Of a stretch of 64,000 nucleotides of DNA, positions 39,223-48,337 are shown piece after piece. Positions within the stretch are counted from its first letter, which is position 1. Every line of letters begins with the position of its first letter. The stretch is from Nocardiopsis sp. ATB16-24 (GTDB lineage: Bacteria > Actinomycetota > Actinomycetes > Streptosporangiales > Streptosporangiaceae). The DNA lies in contig NZ_JASCXJ010000024.1 of the NCBI RefSeq assembly GCF_030271535.1, positions 23,476 to 87,475 on the forward strand, read 5' to 3'. Below the pieces are notes generated by a model that saw only the letters and a list, made by a program, of their open reading frames with translations, made no database searches and had not been told where the DNA came from. A program made the translations under genes and the position numbers.

Positions 39223-39305
39223 TTGTCCCCGGGCGAACAGAGGGGAAATTCTTATGTGCTCCTTATTTATGTATTTCTTATGGGTACCATCTCGCCTGGG
39301 GACAA
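39223..39305 (+). repeat. 14-bp inverted repeat flanking an AT-rich 55-nt loop
   Basis: TTGTCCCCGGGCGA (39223-39236) and TCGCCTGGGGACAA (39292-39305) pair over all 14 positions in plus-strand RNA if one G-U is allowed. The enclosed 55 nt (39237-39291) are strikingly A/T-rich and contain GGGTAC at 39282-39287. Confidence 0.6.
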
Positions 39306-39425
39306 AGAGAGCGGAACACTTCGCGAAAGCAGCGGGACGGCATGCGGATTCTCCTTCGTGAACGCACGGTCCGCCTTTGACGAGCGGTCCGCCCCACCCC
39401 GGGGCCCGGCCCATCGCCGACACGA

Positions 39426-39454
39426 CCGTGCCCCCACCGAAGGCGGGGGCACGG
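39426..39454 (-). terminator. Hairpin terminator downstream of small acidic ORF
   Basis: A perfect 10-bp stem CCGTGCCCCC/GGGGGCACGG with a 9-nt loop starts 11 nt after the stop codon of the minus-strand small ORF. Confidence 0.65.
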
Positions 39455-39465
39455 CACGCGGAGGG

Positions 39466-39597
39466 TCACCACTCGTCATCGACCCGCCCGGCCTCGGCCC
39501 GCGGAGGCGGGTCGACACCGAAGGCGCCGTCATCGTCGTAGTAGTGCTCCTCCCCTTCCTCGTAGTCGTGCTCCTCGGGATACGCCACGTCGTCCAC
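39466..39597 (-). CDS. Small acidic protein, 43 residues
   Basis: An open frame of 44 codons from GTG 39597 to TGA 39466, preceded by AGGAG at 4 nt and followed by a hairpin. The peptide is very acidic and rich in Tyr, His and Pro (VDDVAYPEEHDYEEGEEHYY, then DDDGAFG and PPPRAEAG, ending VDDEW). GC at third positions fits a real actinomycete gene. No other in-frame start lies upstream before a stop. I recognise no family; the composition suggests a metal-binding or disordered protein. It was found by reading the strand rather than by size. Confidence 0.55.
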   Translation of the reverse strand: MDDVAYPEEHDYEEGEEHYYDDDGAFGVDPPPRAEAGRVDDEW

Positions 39598-39958
39598 AGG
39601 TCTCCTGTCGCCGAACGGTGCCCCAGAGGGGACCCTGTGACCTATCCCACGGTTGCCCTTTTTTTACTTTTTGTCACGCGTTAACCGCCCCCGTTTTCGC
39701 CCACAACCTCCCGAGCAATGCCTCCCAATGTGACCCAGGGCACGCATTTGCCCTGTTCAGAGCACGCGTTCACACAGATTCCATCTCGACTCGGCAACAT
39801 GCTCGACGCTCTCGACAGGGCACTCTCAGGCTCCACCGATACTGGACCGGCAGGACGCCATCCCCAGGTACCGACCACCTCCTCGGTCGGCCTCCGGCCG
39901 CGACCATCGGCCACGCGCCCCGCCCTCCTTCTGCTTCCGTCGAGCCCGAGGCTGATCC

Positions 39959-42133
39959 GTGCCCCCTCCTGCCCAGAATCACCCCGACGACGTAGCGCGA
40001 GCACCCCTCAGACCCACGACCAGGCGCCGTGCCGACATCGAGGGGCTGCGTGCCGTCGCCGCCCTGCTGATCGCCGTCTACCACATCTGGTTCGGCACGG
40101 TCTCCGGGGGCGTCGACGTCTTCCTCGTGCTCACCGGTTTCCTCATCACCGGCTCCCTGGTCCGGGCGATGGAGCGCGACGGGCGGATCGCCTTCGGCGC
40201 CTTCTGGAGCAAGCTCGTCAAGCGCCTCTTCCCCGCGGGCGCGGTCGTGCTCGCCGCGGTCCTGGTCTGCGCCCACCTGTTCGTCCCGCGTTCGCGGTGG
40301 ACGGAGATCATCGGTGACGTGCAGGCCTCCGCCCTGTACTACGGGAACTGGCACCTGGCACTGGGATCGGTCGACTACATGGCGGAGAACTCCGCGGCCA
40401 GTCCGGTCCAGCACTTCTGGTCCCTGGCCGTGCAGGGGCAGTTCTACCTGCTGTGGCCCGTCCTGCTCACGGGCGCGGGTCTGCTCGCACTACGGCTGGG
40501 CCGAAGCGTGCGCGCCGCCGCGCTGATCGCCGTGACGGTCGTGCTCGCGGCCTCCTTCGGGTACTCGCTGTGGATCACCGCGACCGAGCCGGTGTGGGCC
40601 TACTTCGACACGGGCGCACGGCTGTGGGAACTCGCCCTGGGCGGCGTACTGGCCCTGGTCGTCCATCGTGTACGCCTGCCCCGCTGGATGCGCCTGGTCG
40701 CCGGATGGACCGGGCTGGTCGCGCTGATCGTCTGCGGGCTCGTCATCGGCGACTCGCTGCCCTACCCCGGGTACGCGTCACTGTGGCCGACTCTGTCGGC
40801 CCTCCTGCTCATCATCGCGGGCTCCGGCGGAGAGAACGCCCGTCTGTCCGCGAACCGCCTTCTGGGCCTGCGCCCCCTCACCTGGCTCGGCGGCCACGCG
40901 TACACGCTCTTCCTGTGGCATTGGCCGATCCTGGTCTTCTACCTGGAGATCACCGAACTGGAACGCCCGTCCCTGGCCGGTGGCCTGCTGATCCTGGGAG
41001 TCTCCTTCGCCGCCGCGTTCGCCACTGGTCGGATCGTGGACGGCGGTGTCACACGTGTGACGCGGGTCCGGACCGCCCCGTCGTGGTCGTTGGCGGCCGG
41101 GGTGCTCTTCGTCGTCCCGGTCCTGGTCGCGGGGCTGCTGTGGGAACAGTCCATCGAGCGGGACCGACAGCTGCGCATGGAACTGAGCTCCGACCCGCTG
41201 GCCTATCCCGGCGCCGCCGTGCACCTGAGCCCCGACCTGGCCGCCAACCTGCCCTCCTTGCCCGTCTACCCGGACACGTCCACGGCCCTGCGCGACACCG
41301 TCGACCAGACCCGGGAGTGCAACGCGCTGATCGACGAGACCGAGATGCGCAGTTGTGTGTTCGGCGACCCGGACTCGGAGTACACCGTGGTCCTGACCGG
41401 CAGCTCGCACGCTCGGCACTGGTTCCAGGCGTTGCGTACGGTGGCGGAGCGGCACGGGTGGCGACTGGTCGTGATGACCAAGAACGCCTGTCAGTTCAGC
41501 TCCGAGGTCCAGACCTACCGTGGTGAACCCTACGCGGAGTGCACCGCGTGGAACGAGCGGGTGATGGAGGAGCTGACACGAACGCGCCCCGACGCCGTGT
41601 TCGCGTTGGGCACCCTGTCCCAGAGGGGCGACGGCGGGGAGGAGTACGTTCCGGACGGTTTCGTGGAACGCTGGCACCAGCTGGACGAGCTGGGCACCGA
41701 CGTGGTCGCGGTCCGTGACACCCCCCGTTTCGGTTTCAACGTGGCCGAGTGCGTGGACCGTAACGGTACGGAGGGCTGTGCGGAGGATCGCGACTACTCG
41801 ATGGCCGAACGTTCGCCCTTCGAGGAGCTGAGCGAGGAAGGCGTCCCTGACAACACACGTTTCCTGGACATGACCGACTACCTCTGCGACGAGACCGTGT
41901 GCCACGGAGTGATCGGCAACCAGTTGGTGTACTACGACACCAACCACTTCTCCTACGCCTTCTCACAGTCGTTGGCGGTGGTCATGGAGCCGTACCTGCT
42001 CAAGGCGCTCCCCCACGCGCCCGTCAACGAGGACACCCTGGTCTCCTCGGCGGGCAGCCTGTTGTCCACGGCGCTCTCCTCCGAGGCGGCCCCGGACCTG
42101 ACGCCCGTGAGAGTCGATCCGACCGGGGGCTGA
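39959..42133 (+). CDS. OafA-type membrane acyltransferase with SGNH domain
   Basis: 724 residues. The N-terminal 380 are an acyltransferase-3 membrane domain (RADIEGLRAVAALLIAVYH with the conserved Arg and His; FLVLTGFLITG). One further helix leads to an extracytoplasmic SGNH hydrolase-like domain (about 400-690) with catalytic Ser in TGSSHARHW (about 480) and the Asp-His pair in YDTNHFS (about 660). Such proteins O-acetylate surface polysaccharides, peptidoglycan or antibiotics. GTG 39959 follows GAGG at 9 nt. No polysaccharide cluster adjoins it, so the substrate is open. Confidence 0.88.
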   Translation: MPPPAQNHPDDVARAPLRPTTRRRADIEGLRAVAALLIAVYHIWFGTVSGGVDVFLVLTGFLITGSLVRAMERDGRIAFGAFWSKLVKRLFPAGAVVLAAVLVCAHLFVPRSRWTEIIGDVQASALYYGNWHLALGSVDYMAENSAASPVQHFWSLAVQGQFYLLWPVLLTGAGLLALRLGRSVRAAALIAVTVVLAASFGYSLWITATEPVWAYFDTGARLWELALGGVLALVVHRVRLPRWMRLVAGWTGLVALIVCGLVIGDSLPYPGYASLWPTLSALLLIIAGSGGENARLSANRLLGLRPLTWLGGHAYTLFLWHWPILVFYLEITELERPSLAGGLLILGVSFAAAFATGRIVDGGVTRVTRVRTAPSWSLAAGVLFVVPVLVAGLLWEQSIERDRQLRMELSSDPLAYPGAAVHLSPDLAANLPSLPVYPDTSTALRDTVDQTRECNALIDETEMRSCVFGDPDSEYTVVLTGSSHARHWFQALRTVAERHGWRLVVMTKNACQFSSEVQTYRGEPYAECTAWNERVMEELTRTRPDAVFALGTLSQRGDGGEEYVPDGFVERWHQLDELGTDVVAVRDTPRFGFNVAECVDRNGTEGCAEDRDYSMAERSPFEELSEEGVPDNTRFLDMTDYLCDETVCHGVIGNQLVYYDTNHFSYAFSQSLAVVMEPYLLKALPHAPVNEDTLVSSAGSLLSTALSSEAAPDLTPVRVDPTGG

Positions 42134-42166
42134 CGGAAGGACCCCGGCGGCTTCGGAGACGACGAA

Positions 42167-42195
42167 GGCGGCGGCCCTCGAAGAGGGACGCCGCC
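42167..42195. terminator. Bidirectional stem-loop
   Basis: GGCGGCG/CGCCGCC outer stem with an inner CCCTC/GAGGG and loop GAA, between the acyltransferase and the convergent enoyl-CoA hydratase. Confidence 0.8.
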
Positions 42196-42216
42196 GTGTC
42201 CTCGGCGATGGTCGGG

Positions 42217-42981
42217 CTACTCGCCCTTCCACACCGGCGCGCGTTTCTCGGCGAAGGCCGCCGCGCCCTCCATCGCGTCCTGGCTGACGAAGACCGGACC
42301 GGTCAGTTCGTTCTGCCTCTCCCACATCTGGTCCGTGGACCAGTCGTCGGAGGCGACCATGACCTCCTTGGACACCCGCACGGCCAACGGACCGTTGGCC
42401 GTGATCCGCGCGGCCAACTCCTTGGCGCCGTCCAGAGCGCTCCCGCTGGCGGTGACGCGGTTGACCAGGCCGAGTTCGGCCATGCGTGGGGCTTCGACGA
42501 AGTCGCCCGTCAGGGCGAATTCCATGGCGATGTTGCGCGGGATGCGGTGCTGTAGGCGCAACAGGCCGCCCGCCCCGGCGACCAGGCCGCGTTTGACCTC
42601 GGGGATGCCGAACCTGGCGTCCTCGGCCGCCACGACCAGGTCACAGGCCAGTACCGCCTCGAACCCGCCCGCCAGCGCGTAGCCCTCCACCGCGGCGATC
42701 AGGGGCTTCTTCGGTCCGCGCTCGGCGAAACCGCCGAACCCGCGACCCTCCACGATCGGGACCTCGCCCTTCATGAAGGCCTTGAGGTCCATCCCGGCAC
42801 AGAAGGTGCCGCCCGCTCCGGTGATGATGCCGACGGTCAGATCCTTGCGCGAGTCAAGGTCGTCCAGCGCCTCGGCGATGCGGGCCGCGACCGCGGCGTT
42901 GACCGCGTTCTTGGCCTGAGGCCGATTGATGGTGATGACGGCGACGCCGTCCTCCGCCGTGTAGAGAACCTCGTCAGACAC
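42217..42981 (-). CDS. Enoyl-CoA hydratase/isomerase (crotonase family)
   Basis: 254 residues. The oxyanion-hole segments FCAGMDLKAF and YALAGGFEAVLACD and both candidate catalytic glutamates (GGFEAV and IPEVKRGL) are present, so hydratase activity is likely. GTG 42981 lies 9 nt after the stop of the SDR gene, with GGGGGA upstream, so both are transcribed together. Together they could perform the hydration and oxidation steps of beta-oxidation or branched-chain acyl-CoA breakdown; no thiolase is adjacent. Confidence 0.88.
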   Translation of the reverse strand: MSDEVLYTAEDGVAVITINRPQAKNAVNAAVAARIAEALDDLDSRKDLTVGIITGAGGTFCAGMDLKAFMKGEVPIVEGRGFGGFAERGPKKPLIAAVEGYALAGGFEAVLACDLVVAAEDARFGIPEVKRGLVAGAGGLLRLQHRIPRNIAMEFALTGDFVEAPRMAELGLVNRVTASGSALDGAKELAARITANGPLAVRVSKEVMVASDDWSTDQMWERQNELTGPVFVSQDAMEGAAAFAEKRAPVWKGE

Positions 42982-42990
42982 TGTGTCCCC

Positions 42991-43764
42991 CTACTTCGGC
43001 GGCATGCGCAGCGCGCCGTCGATACGGACGACCTCGCCGTTGACGTAGCTGATCTCCAACAGTGCGCGGGCCAGCTTGCCGAACTCCTCGGCGGTGCCCA
43101 GACGCTTGGGGAAGGGGATCGGGGCGGCCAGACGCTGCTTGAACTCCTCGGCGCCCTCGCCCTGTCCGTAGATGGGCGTCTCCAGGATGCCGGGGGCGAT
43201 GGTGTTGACCGAGATGCCCACGGCCGCGAGGTCACGGGCGGCCGGGAGGGTCATGCCGATGACGCCGCCCTTGGAGGAGGAGTAGGCGATCTGTCCGATC
43301 TGCCCCTCGATGCCCGCCAGGGAGGCGGTGTTGACGATGGAGCCGCGCTCGCCGTCCTCGTTGAGGGGCTCGGTCTTGGCGATCTCGGCGGCGGCCAGAC
43401 GCAGCACGTTGAAGGTACCGATGAGGTTGACCTGGATGACCTTCTGATAGCTGTCCAGGTCGTGCGGGTTGCCGTGCCGGTCGACGGTGCGGTTCGCCCA
43501 GGCGATACCGGCACAGGAGACGGCCACCCGGAAGGGCCTGCCGGTGTCGACGGCGGCCTGGACCGCGGCCTGGACCTGGTCCTCCTGGGAGACGTCGGTG
43601 CTGACGAAGACACCTCCGATCTCCTTGGCCACGGCCTCACCGCGTTCGGCGTTGAGGTCGGCGATGACGACGGTCGCGCCCGCCGAGGCGAGTTCCCTTG
43701 CGGTGGCCTCGCCCAGGCCACTCGCGCCGCCCGAGACGAGGGCGGAGATTCCGTTGAGATCCAT
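42991..43764 (-). CDS. SDR-type 3-hydroxyacyl-CoA dehydrogenase (HSD10-like)
   Basis: 257 residues of the short-chain dehydrogenase family: NAD-binding [10 protein letters not shown] (11-20), Asp36 selecting NAD over NADP, NAG-equivalent CAG, catalytic Ser148, Tyr161 and Lys165 (YSSSK). C-terminal [10 protein letters not shown] and [13 protein letters not shown] match the type II 3-hydroxyacyl-CoA dehydrogenase group acting on short or branched acyl-CoA. TAGAGT ends 7 nt before the ATG and no ribosome site is visible, so the transcript is probably leaderless. Confidence 0.88.
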   Translation of the reverse strand: MDLNGISALVSGGASGLGEATARELASAGATVVIADLNAERGEAVAKEIGGVFVSTDVSQEDQVQAAVQAAVDTGRPFRVAVSCAGIAWANRTVDRHGNPHDLDSYQKVIQVNLIGTFNVLRLAAAEIAKTEPLNEDGERGSIVNTASLAGIEGQIGQIAYSSSKGGVIGMTLPAARDLAAVGISVNTIAPGILETPIYGQGEGAEEFKQRLAAPIPFPKRLGTAEEFGKLARALLEISYVNGEVVRIDGALRMPPK

Positions 43765-43771
43765 GGGCCGC

Positions 43772-43777
43772 ACTCTA
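43772..43777 (-). promoter_or_regulatory. -10 element for leaderless SDR-crotonase operon
   Basis: TAGAGT on the minus strand, 7 nt upstream of ATG 43764, with no Shine-Dalgarno between them. Confidence 0.45.
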
Positions 43778-43959
43778 CAGAGGATGCGACCCACACACTA
43801 GAACCAGGTTCGGTCAATTGCGGGTGACCCCGCCCGAGCAGGGGATCTCCACAGCGCCGGACCCTTTCAGGGAAACGGCCCTGCGGCGCCGTCACGGAGA
43901 GCCGGAGGATCCGGAGGAGGCCGGCAACAGCACCTGTTACTCCCCCTCACGGAGCCCTT

Positions 43960-44210
43960 CTCGCAGTGGAGGTCGGTCCGAGGAGTCCGAGGAGCGGGAC
44001 CGCCTGACAAAACCGGACAAATACGCCCTGGCTGGCATTCCTCATTCCTGGAGGGTCGAGAAGGAAAAAGGGGAACCCGCCATCCACGTATACGAACTCG
44101 ACGGTTCGAGGGCGCCGCAGAACGTTCCCACCGCCATCGCCGGGGATCGACTCGGACTGGACGTACCGTTTCCGATCGACATCGGCCTGAAGGCGCCGGC
44201 CGGGCAGGGC
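43960..44210 (+). pseudogene. Degraded C-terminal remnant of a Uma2-family (DUF820) nuclease gene
   Basis: The plus-strand frame from about 43985 reads EERDRLTKPDKYALAGIPHS and WRVEKEKGEPAIHVYEL, the hallmark of the Uma2/DUF820 endonuclease-like C-terminus (the lysine and the AGIP-WRVE segment). The expected preceding strand LAVEVG is found in a different frame at about 43960, so at least one frameshift separates them, and no N-terminal half is recognisable. The rest of 43765-44328 contains no gene. Uma2 paralogues are numerous in actinomycetes and often decay. Confidence 0.65.
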
Positions 44211-44328
44211 ACCGTCTCCTGCCCCCTACGGGGACCGGACTCCCCTACCGGGGCCACCAGGGAAACCTGGAACCGCGATCGTCGTCGTCCTCTTGACGAG
44301 TCGGATCCAACGTGCCGGGACATCACAC

Positions 44329-45348
44329 CTAGCGACCCGAACGCCCCAGACGGCGTTGCCGGCGGCGCTGGTGCCATCGGGGCAGCGCCTCCCTGGCCAG
44401 GTCCGCGGCCCCGATCAGGCCCGCCTCGTTACCCAGGGCGGCCGCCACCACCCGGGCCTCGGGCCGGTAGCCCCGACCGGTCAGGTAGCGCCCGAAGACC
44501 TCTCTGGCGGGCTCCAGAAGCAGATCTCCGGCCTCCGACACACCGCCGCCCACGATGAACAGCTCGGGATCGAACGCGGCGGCGAGGTCGGCCAGACCCG
44601 CGCCCAGCCATTCCCCCGCGTCGCGCATGAGCTCCCCGCACATCCGGTCGCCCTTGCGCGCCAACTCGCTGACCAGGGAGCCGGTGACCTGTCTGGCGTC
44701 ACCGCCCACGGCCTGGTGCAGCGCCCCCGCCATCGGCGACTCGGAGAGCACCAGCGCACGGGCCTCCCTGGCCAGCGCGTTACCGCTGGCGTACTGCTCC
44801 CAGCAGCCTCGGTTACCGCACTCGCACAGGTGGCCTCCCGGCACCACCGTCATGTGACCGAACTCCCCGGCCAGGCCGTACCGCCCCCGTCGTAACCGGC
44901 CGTCGAGCACCACGGCGCCGCCGATGCCCGTCCCCAGGTTCACCACCACGAGGTCGTCCACGCCCCGGCCCGCCCCGGCGCGGACCTCGGCCCAGGCGGA
45001 GGCGTTGGCGTCGTTCTCCACCACCACGGGAAGCCCCAGGCGCAGCGCCAGGGAGTCCCGCAGCGGCTCCCGACGCCAGGACAGGTGCGGTGCGAACAGG
45101 ACCTCCGCCCGGCGCTCGTCGACGAACCCCGCGGCGCCCACGCCCACGGCGCGCACCCGGAAGTCCCGGCGCAGTTCCTCCACCAACGAGACGATCGTGT
45201 CCTCCACGATCTGCGGGCTCTTGCTGCGTCCGGGGGTCTGCGTGCGCAGCCGTGCCAGGATGCGCCCTCCGGGCGTCACCACGCCCGCCGCCACCTTCGT
45301 CCCGCCGATGTCCACACCGATCGTCAAGGAGTGTCCGGTGTCCGCCAT
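44329..45348 (-). CDS. glkA: ROK-family glucokinase
   Basis: 339 residues: ATP-binding GVDIGGTKVAAGVV, sugar-binding ENDANASAWAE and NLGTGIGGAVV, catalytic Asp in that ENDAN loop, and the ROK zinc motif CECGNRGCWEQY near 172-183. It phosphorylates glucose in the cytosol; in streptomycetes GlkA is also needed for carbon catabolite repression. ATG 45348 is chosen; ATG 45357 is three codons upstream, neither with a strong ribosome site. It is downstream of glmM, 88 nt away on the same strand, linking hexose phosphorylation with amino-sugar synthesis. Confidence 0.88.
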   Translation of the reverse strand: MADTGHSLTIGVDIGGTKVAAGVVTPGGRILARLRTQTPGRSKSPQIVEDTIVSLVEELRRDFRVRAVGVGAAGFVDERRAEVLFAPHLSWRREPLRDSLALRLGLPVVVENDANASAWAEVRAGAGRGVDDLVVVNLGTGIGGAVVLDGRLRRGRYGLAGEFGHMTVVPGGHLCECGNRGCWEQYASGNALAREARALVLSESPMAGALHQAVGGDARQVTGSLVSELARKGDRMCGELMRDAGEWLGAGLADLAAAFDPELFIVGGGVSEAGDLLLEPAREVFGRYLTGRGYRPEARVVAAALGNEAGLIGAADLAREALPRWHQRRRQRRLGRSGR

Positions 45349-45436
45349 AGTGACCATTCCGACCCCAAGGATCCGCCCCCGCGGAGCAGTCGAACATGTG
45401 TCCGCGTGCGCCGGGACGCACACGGTGCAGGGTCCC

Positions 45437-46774
45437 CTACCCCAGTGCGGACCGCACCACGGCGGCAAGTCGCTCCGCCACGGCGGTGGCCTGCTCCTGT
45501 TTCGAGGCCTCGACCATGACCCTGACCTTCGGCTCGGTTCCGCTGGGCCGGATCAGCACCCGTCCGGTCTCACCGAGTTCCTCCTCGGCCGCGCGCACGG
45601 CCGCCGCGAGCTCCTCGGCCTCCCCCACACGGTCCTTGTCCACGTCCTTGACGTTGATGAGCACCTGGGGCAGCCGGGTCATCACCTTGGCCAGCTCGGC
45701 CAGGCCCTGCCGGCGATGGGCCATCGCGGCCAGTAGGTGCAGACCGGTCAGTACACCGTCACCCGTGGTGGCGTGGTCCAGGAGGATCACGTGTCCGGAC
45801 TGCTCCCCGCCCAGACCGAACCCGCCGCGCTTCATCTCCTCCAGCACGTACCGGTCGCCCACCGCGGTCTCCACCACGGTGATGCCCGCCCGCTCCATCG
45901 CCAGCTTCAGGCCCAGATTGGACATGACCGTCACCACGAGGGTGTCCTGGGTCAGCCTTCCGGCCTCCTTGGCCTCGGTCGCCAGGATCGCCAGGATCTG
46001 GTCTCCGTCCACCACACGGCCCTTGGAGTCCACCGCCAGGCAGCGGTCGGCGTCGCCGTCGTTGGCGATGCCCGCGTCGGCGCCGTGCAACAACACCGCC
46101 TCCTGGAGCGCCTCCAGGTGGGTGGAACCGCAACCCTCGTTGATGTTGTGCCCGTCGGGCCGGTCGCCGATCGCGATGACCTCGGCGCCCGCACGACGCA
46201 GCACCTCGGGCGCCACCAGGGAGGAGGCGCCGTTGGCGCAGTCCACCACGACCTTGAGCCCCTTGAGACTGTGCCGCACGGAGCCGAGCACGTGCTCGAT
46301 GTAGAGTTCGGCGCCGTCGTGGGAGTCGACGACCCGGCCGACACCGTCCCCCACGGCGGGGGTGGAGGGCACCCCGAGGATGCCCTCGATCTCCTCCTCC
46401 AGGGCGTCCTCCAGCTTCTGGCCGCCCCGGGCGAAGAACTTGATGCCGTTGTCCGGCGCCGGATTGTGGCTCGCGGAGAGCATGACGCCGAAGTCGGCGC
46501 CCATCGCGCCGGTGAGATGGGCCACCGCGGGGGTGGGGAGCACGCCCACACGCACCACGTCGACGCCGGTGCTGGCCAGTCCCGCGACCACGGCGGCCTC
46601 CAGGAACTCACCCGAGGCACGCGGGTCCCGTCCGACCACGGCCTTGGGCCGTTTCCCGTCGCCTCCCCGCGTCAGCACACGCGCCGCCGCGATGGACAGC
46701 TCCAGCACGAGGGCGGCGGTCAGGTCCCGACCGGCGACGCCACGTACACCATCTGTTCCGAACAGCCGAGCCAC
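45437..46774 (-). CDS. glmM: Phosphoglucosamine mutase
   Basis: 445 residues, the normal length. It starts [11 protein letters not shown], has the phosphoserine loop SASHNP (about 100-104), the Mg2+ loop DGDADR (about 241-246) and a C-terminal [11 protein letters not shown] phosphate-binding loop. It converts glucosamine-6-phosphate to glucosamine-1-phosphate for UDP-GlcNAc and peptidoglycan. GTG 46774 matches the conserved N-terminus, with AAAGGGG upstream. It follows the rplM-rpsI operon, separated by a strong terminator, the usual actinobacterial order. Confidence 0.95.
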   Translation of the reverse strand: MARLFGTDGVRGVAGRDLTAALVLELSIAAARVLTRGGDGKRPKAVVGRDPRASGEFLEAAVVAGLASTGVDVVRVGVLPTPAVAHLTGAMGADFGVMLSASHNPAPDNGIKFFARGGQKLEDALEEEIEGILGVPSTPAVGDGVGRVVDSHDGAELYIEHVLGSVRHSLKGLKVVVDCANGASSLVAPEVLRRAGAEVIAIGDRPDGHNINEGCGSTHLEALQEAVLLHGADAGIANDGDADRCLAVDSKGRVVDGDQILAILATEAKEAGRLTQDTLVVTVMSNLGLKLAMERAGITVVETAVGDRYVLEEMKRGGFGLGGEQSGHVILLDHATTGDGVLTGLHLLAAMAHRRQGLAELAKVMTRLPQVLINVKDVDKDRVGEAEELAAAVRAAEEELGETGRVLIRPSGTEPKVRVMVEASKQEQATAVAERLAAVVRSALG

Positions 46775-46860
46775 GAGGACAACCCCTTTCGAAGGCGGCG
46801 TCGTGTGTGACGACACCGGTGAAGTTCAGCGTGGCCCCAGGAGCCACCGGAAAAACCAAG

Positions 46861-46901
46861 GGCCCGTACACCGCTTCCTTCCGGGAAGCGGTGTACGGGC
46901 C
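46861..46901 (-). terminator. Intrinsic terminator of rplM-rpsI
   Basis: An 18-bp perfect stem with loop TTCCG; on the minus strand it is followed by CCTTGGTTTTTCC, giving a real U-tract. Confidence 0.92.
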
Positions 46902-46935
46902 GAAGCTCAGCCGAGCGGGTGTCGGCGCATGAGCA

Positions 46936-47445
46936 CTAGCGCTTGGAGAACTGGGGAGCCTTGCGCGCCTTCTTCAGACCGGCCTTCTTACGCTCCACCT
47001 CACGGGCGTCACGGGTCAGGAAGCCGGCCTTCTTCAGGGTCGGACGGTTGTTCTCCGGGTCCAGGGAGGCCAGCGCACGGGCGATGCCGTGGCGCATGGC
47101 GCCGGCCTGGCCGCTGGTGCCGCCGCCGTCCAAGCGGGCGAAGACGTCGTAGGCGTCCTCGAACCCGAGGGAGACGAGCGGCTCCTTGATGGTCTGCTGG
47201 TGGACCTTGTCCGGGAAGTAGACCTCGAGCGGCTTGCCGTTGATCTTCCACTCACCCGAACCCGGGGCGATACGAACGCGGGCGACGGCCTTCTTGCGAC
47301 GGCCGGTGCCGGCGCTGGGGCCGGACGCGGTGGGGACGTAGGCGGCGACGGTCTCGTCGGACTCGCTGGTGTACTCGGAGGGGAACTCCTCCGGGTTGTC
47401 AACGTACTCCTGCTCGGCGTCTTCGATGCCGGTGGGCTCGACCAC
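46936..47445 (-). CDS. rpsI: 30S ribosomal protein S9
   Basis: 169 residues. The core begins at about 48 ([18 protein letters not shown]) and ends in the basic tail [12 protein letters not shown] that reaches the P-site tRNA. An acidic extension of about 45 residues precedes the core, as in many actinomycetes. GTG 47445 has GAGGAG upstream. It is co-transcribed with rplM, 36 nt apart. Confidence 0.97.
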   Translation of the reverse strand: MVEPTGIEDAEQEYVDNPEEFPSEYTSESDETVAAYVPTASGPSAGTGRRKKAVARVRIAPGSGEWKINGKPLEVYFPDKVHQQTIKEPLVSLGFEDAYDVFARLDGGGTSGQAGAMRHGIARALASLDPENNRPTLKKAGFLTRDAREVERKKAGLKKARKAPQFSKR

Positions 47446-47481
47446 GGTTCTCCTCGTGTTCTCTGTAAAGTCTGCGAACGC

Positions 47482-47931
47482 CTAGGCGGGCTGCTCGATC
47501 TTGCTGATTTCGAACGGAACCGGCTGCTGGGCCTGGTGCGGGTGCTCCGGACCGGCGTACACCTTGAGCTTCTTGGCCATCTTGCGGCCGAGAGTGCCCT
47601 TGGGGAGCATGCCCTTGACGGCCTTCTCGATGGCCCGCTCGGGGTGCTTCTCCAGCAGGTCGGCGTAGGCGATGGACCGCAGACCGCCCGGGTAGCCGGA
47701 GTGCCGGTAAGCGCGCTTCTGCTCCAGCTTGTTACCGGTCAGGGCGACCTTCTCGGCGTTCACGACGATCACGAAGTCGCCGGTGTCGATGTGGGGCGCG
47801 TAGTACGGCTTGTGCTTACCCCGAAGCAGCGTGGCAATCTGGCTCGCCATACGCCCGAGCACGAGATCGGTAGCGTCGACAACGTGCCACTGACGCTGGA
47901 CATCGCTTGGTTTGGGGCTGTATGTGCGCAC
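47482..47931 (-). CDS. rplM: 50S ribosomal protein L13
   Basis: 149 residues: [21 protein letters not shown], the [11 protein letters not shown] loop and [15 protein letters not shown] at the end. GTG 47931 has GAAGG upstream; a longer frame reading into the leader is not homologous. A clear promoter lies about 220 nt upstream, so the mRNA has a leader of about 210 nt, room for control by L13 or S9, though no known motif is recognised. Confidence 0.96.
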   Translation of the reverse strand: MRTYSPKPSDVQRQWHVVDATDLVLGRMASQIATLLRGKHKPYYAPHIDTGDFVIVVNAEKVALTGNKLEQKRAYRHSGYPGGLRSIAYADLLEKHPERAIEKAVKGMLPKGTLGRKMAKKLKVYAGPEHPHQAQQPVPFEISKIEQPA

Positions 47932-48147
47932 GATCGTTTGCCTTCGCTCTTCAGTCGACTGCCCCGTCCCACTGACGGGGATAGGGGGACTCCTACACAC
48001 ACCCGCGGTTGCGGGGTGCCTGGCCGGATGTCCCGTGCACTGCCACAGGACCCTCCGAATGGTGAGTGCGCAGACGATGGTGCGTGGATCGGCACCCGAC
48101 TTCGGAGAGTTCGGGGCCCACGGCAACTCAACGCACAACAACGGAAC

Positions 48148-48176
48148 ATCCTACTGGCCACCACAGCGCAGGTCAA
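48148..48176 (-). promoter_or_regulatory. rplM-rpsI promoter
   Basis: On the minus strand TTGACC (48176-48171), a 17-nt spacer and TAGGAT (48153-48148) match the principal sigma factor consensus well. The start would be near 48141. Confidence 0.75.
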
Positions 48177-48233
48177 AGCCAGCGGCGGGGCGGACCGGCA
48201 GGACCGCGCTCGGCGGATACAGCGCCAGCACGG

Positions 48234-48249
48234 GGTCACATCCGTGACC
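48234..48249. promoter_or_regulatory. Inverted repeat, possible operator
   Basis: GGTCAC and GTGACC separated by ATCC, about 58 nt upstream of the rplM -35 and about 90 nt upstream of the start proposed for the divergent gene. Confidence 0.3.
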
Positions 48250-48337
48250 TCTCCGTCTTTTATTATGCCCGTTGCCGAGAGTGCTTCGTCCCCCTTGCAC
48301 TCCCACGTTGGTTACGCTTGCACCGAAAGGCCCGTCC

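Larger units (their letters stand above)
38976..39958. other. AT-rich intergenic island
   Basis: Almost 1 kb between the CDP-alcohol transferase and the acyltransferase, with stretches far below genome GC (for example 39241-39285). It contains a 14-bp inverted repeat, a hairpin terminator, one small acidic minus-strand ORF and a possible 45-codon plus-strand ORF at 39005-39142. A T-rich tract lies at 39658-39675. No larger gene has coding character. Confidence 0.5.
47932..48337. other. Divergent region between rplM and a Pro-rich membrane-protein gene
   Basis: About 400 nt. It holds the rplM promoter, a 6-4-6 inverted repeat GGTCAC-ATCC-GTGACC at 48234-48249, an AT-rich spot TTTTATTATG at 48258-48267, and the 210-nt rplM leader without a recognised riboswitch. 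Confidence 0.55.

Noticed and set aside
39139..39684. 181-codon plus-strand frame across the AT-rich island
   Set aside because: It spans a terminator, the inverted repeat and the antisense acidic ORF; codon use is random.
43818..44558. 246-codon plus-strand ORF taken as an intact gene
   Set aside because: Only its middle part resembles Uma2; the rest is a shadow of glkA or unrelated, so it is listed as a remnant.
47932..48141. Longer rplM frame reading into the leader
   Set aside because: L13 homology starts at GTG 47931, and the promoter found at 48148-48176 places most of this stretch in the untranslated leader.
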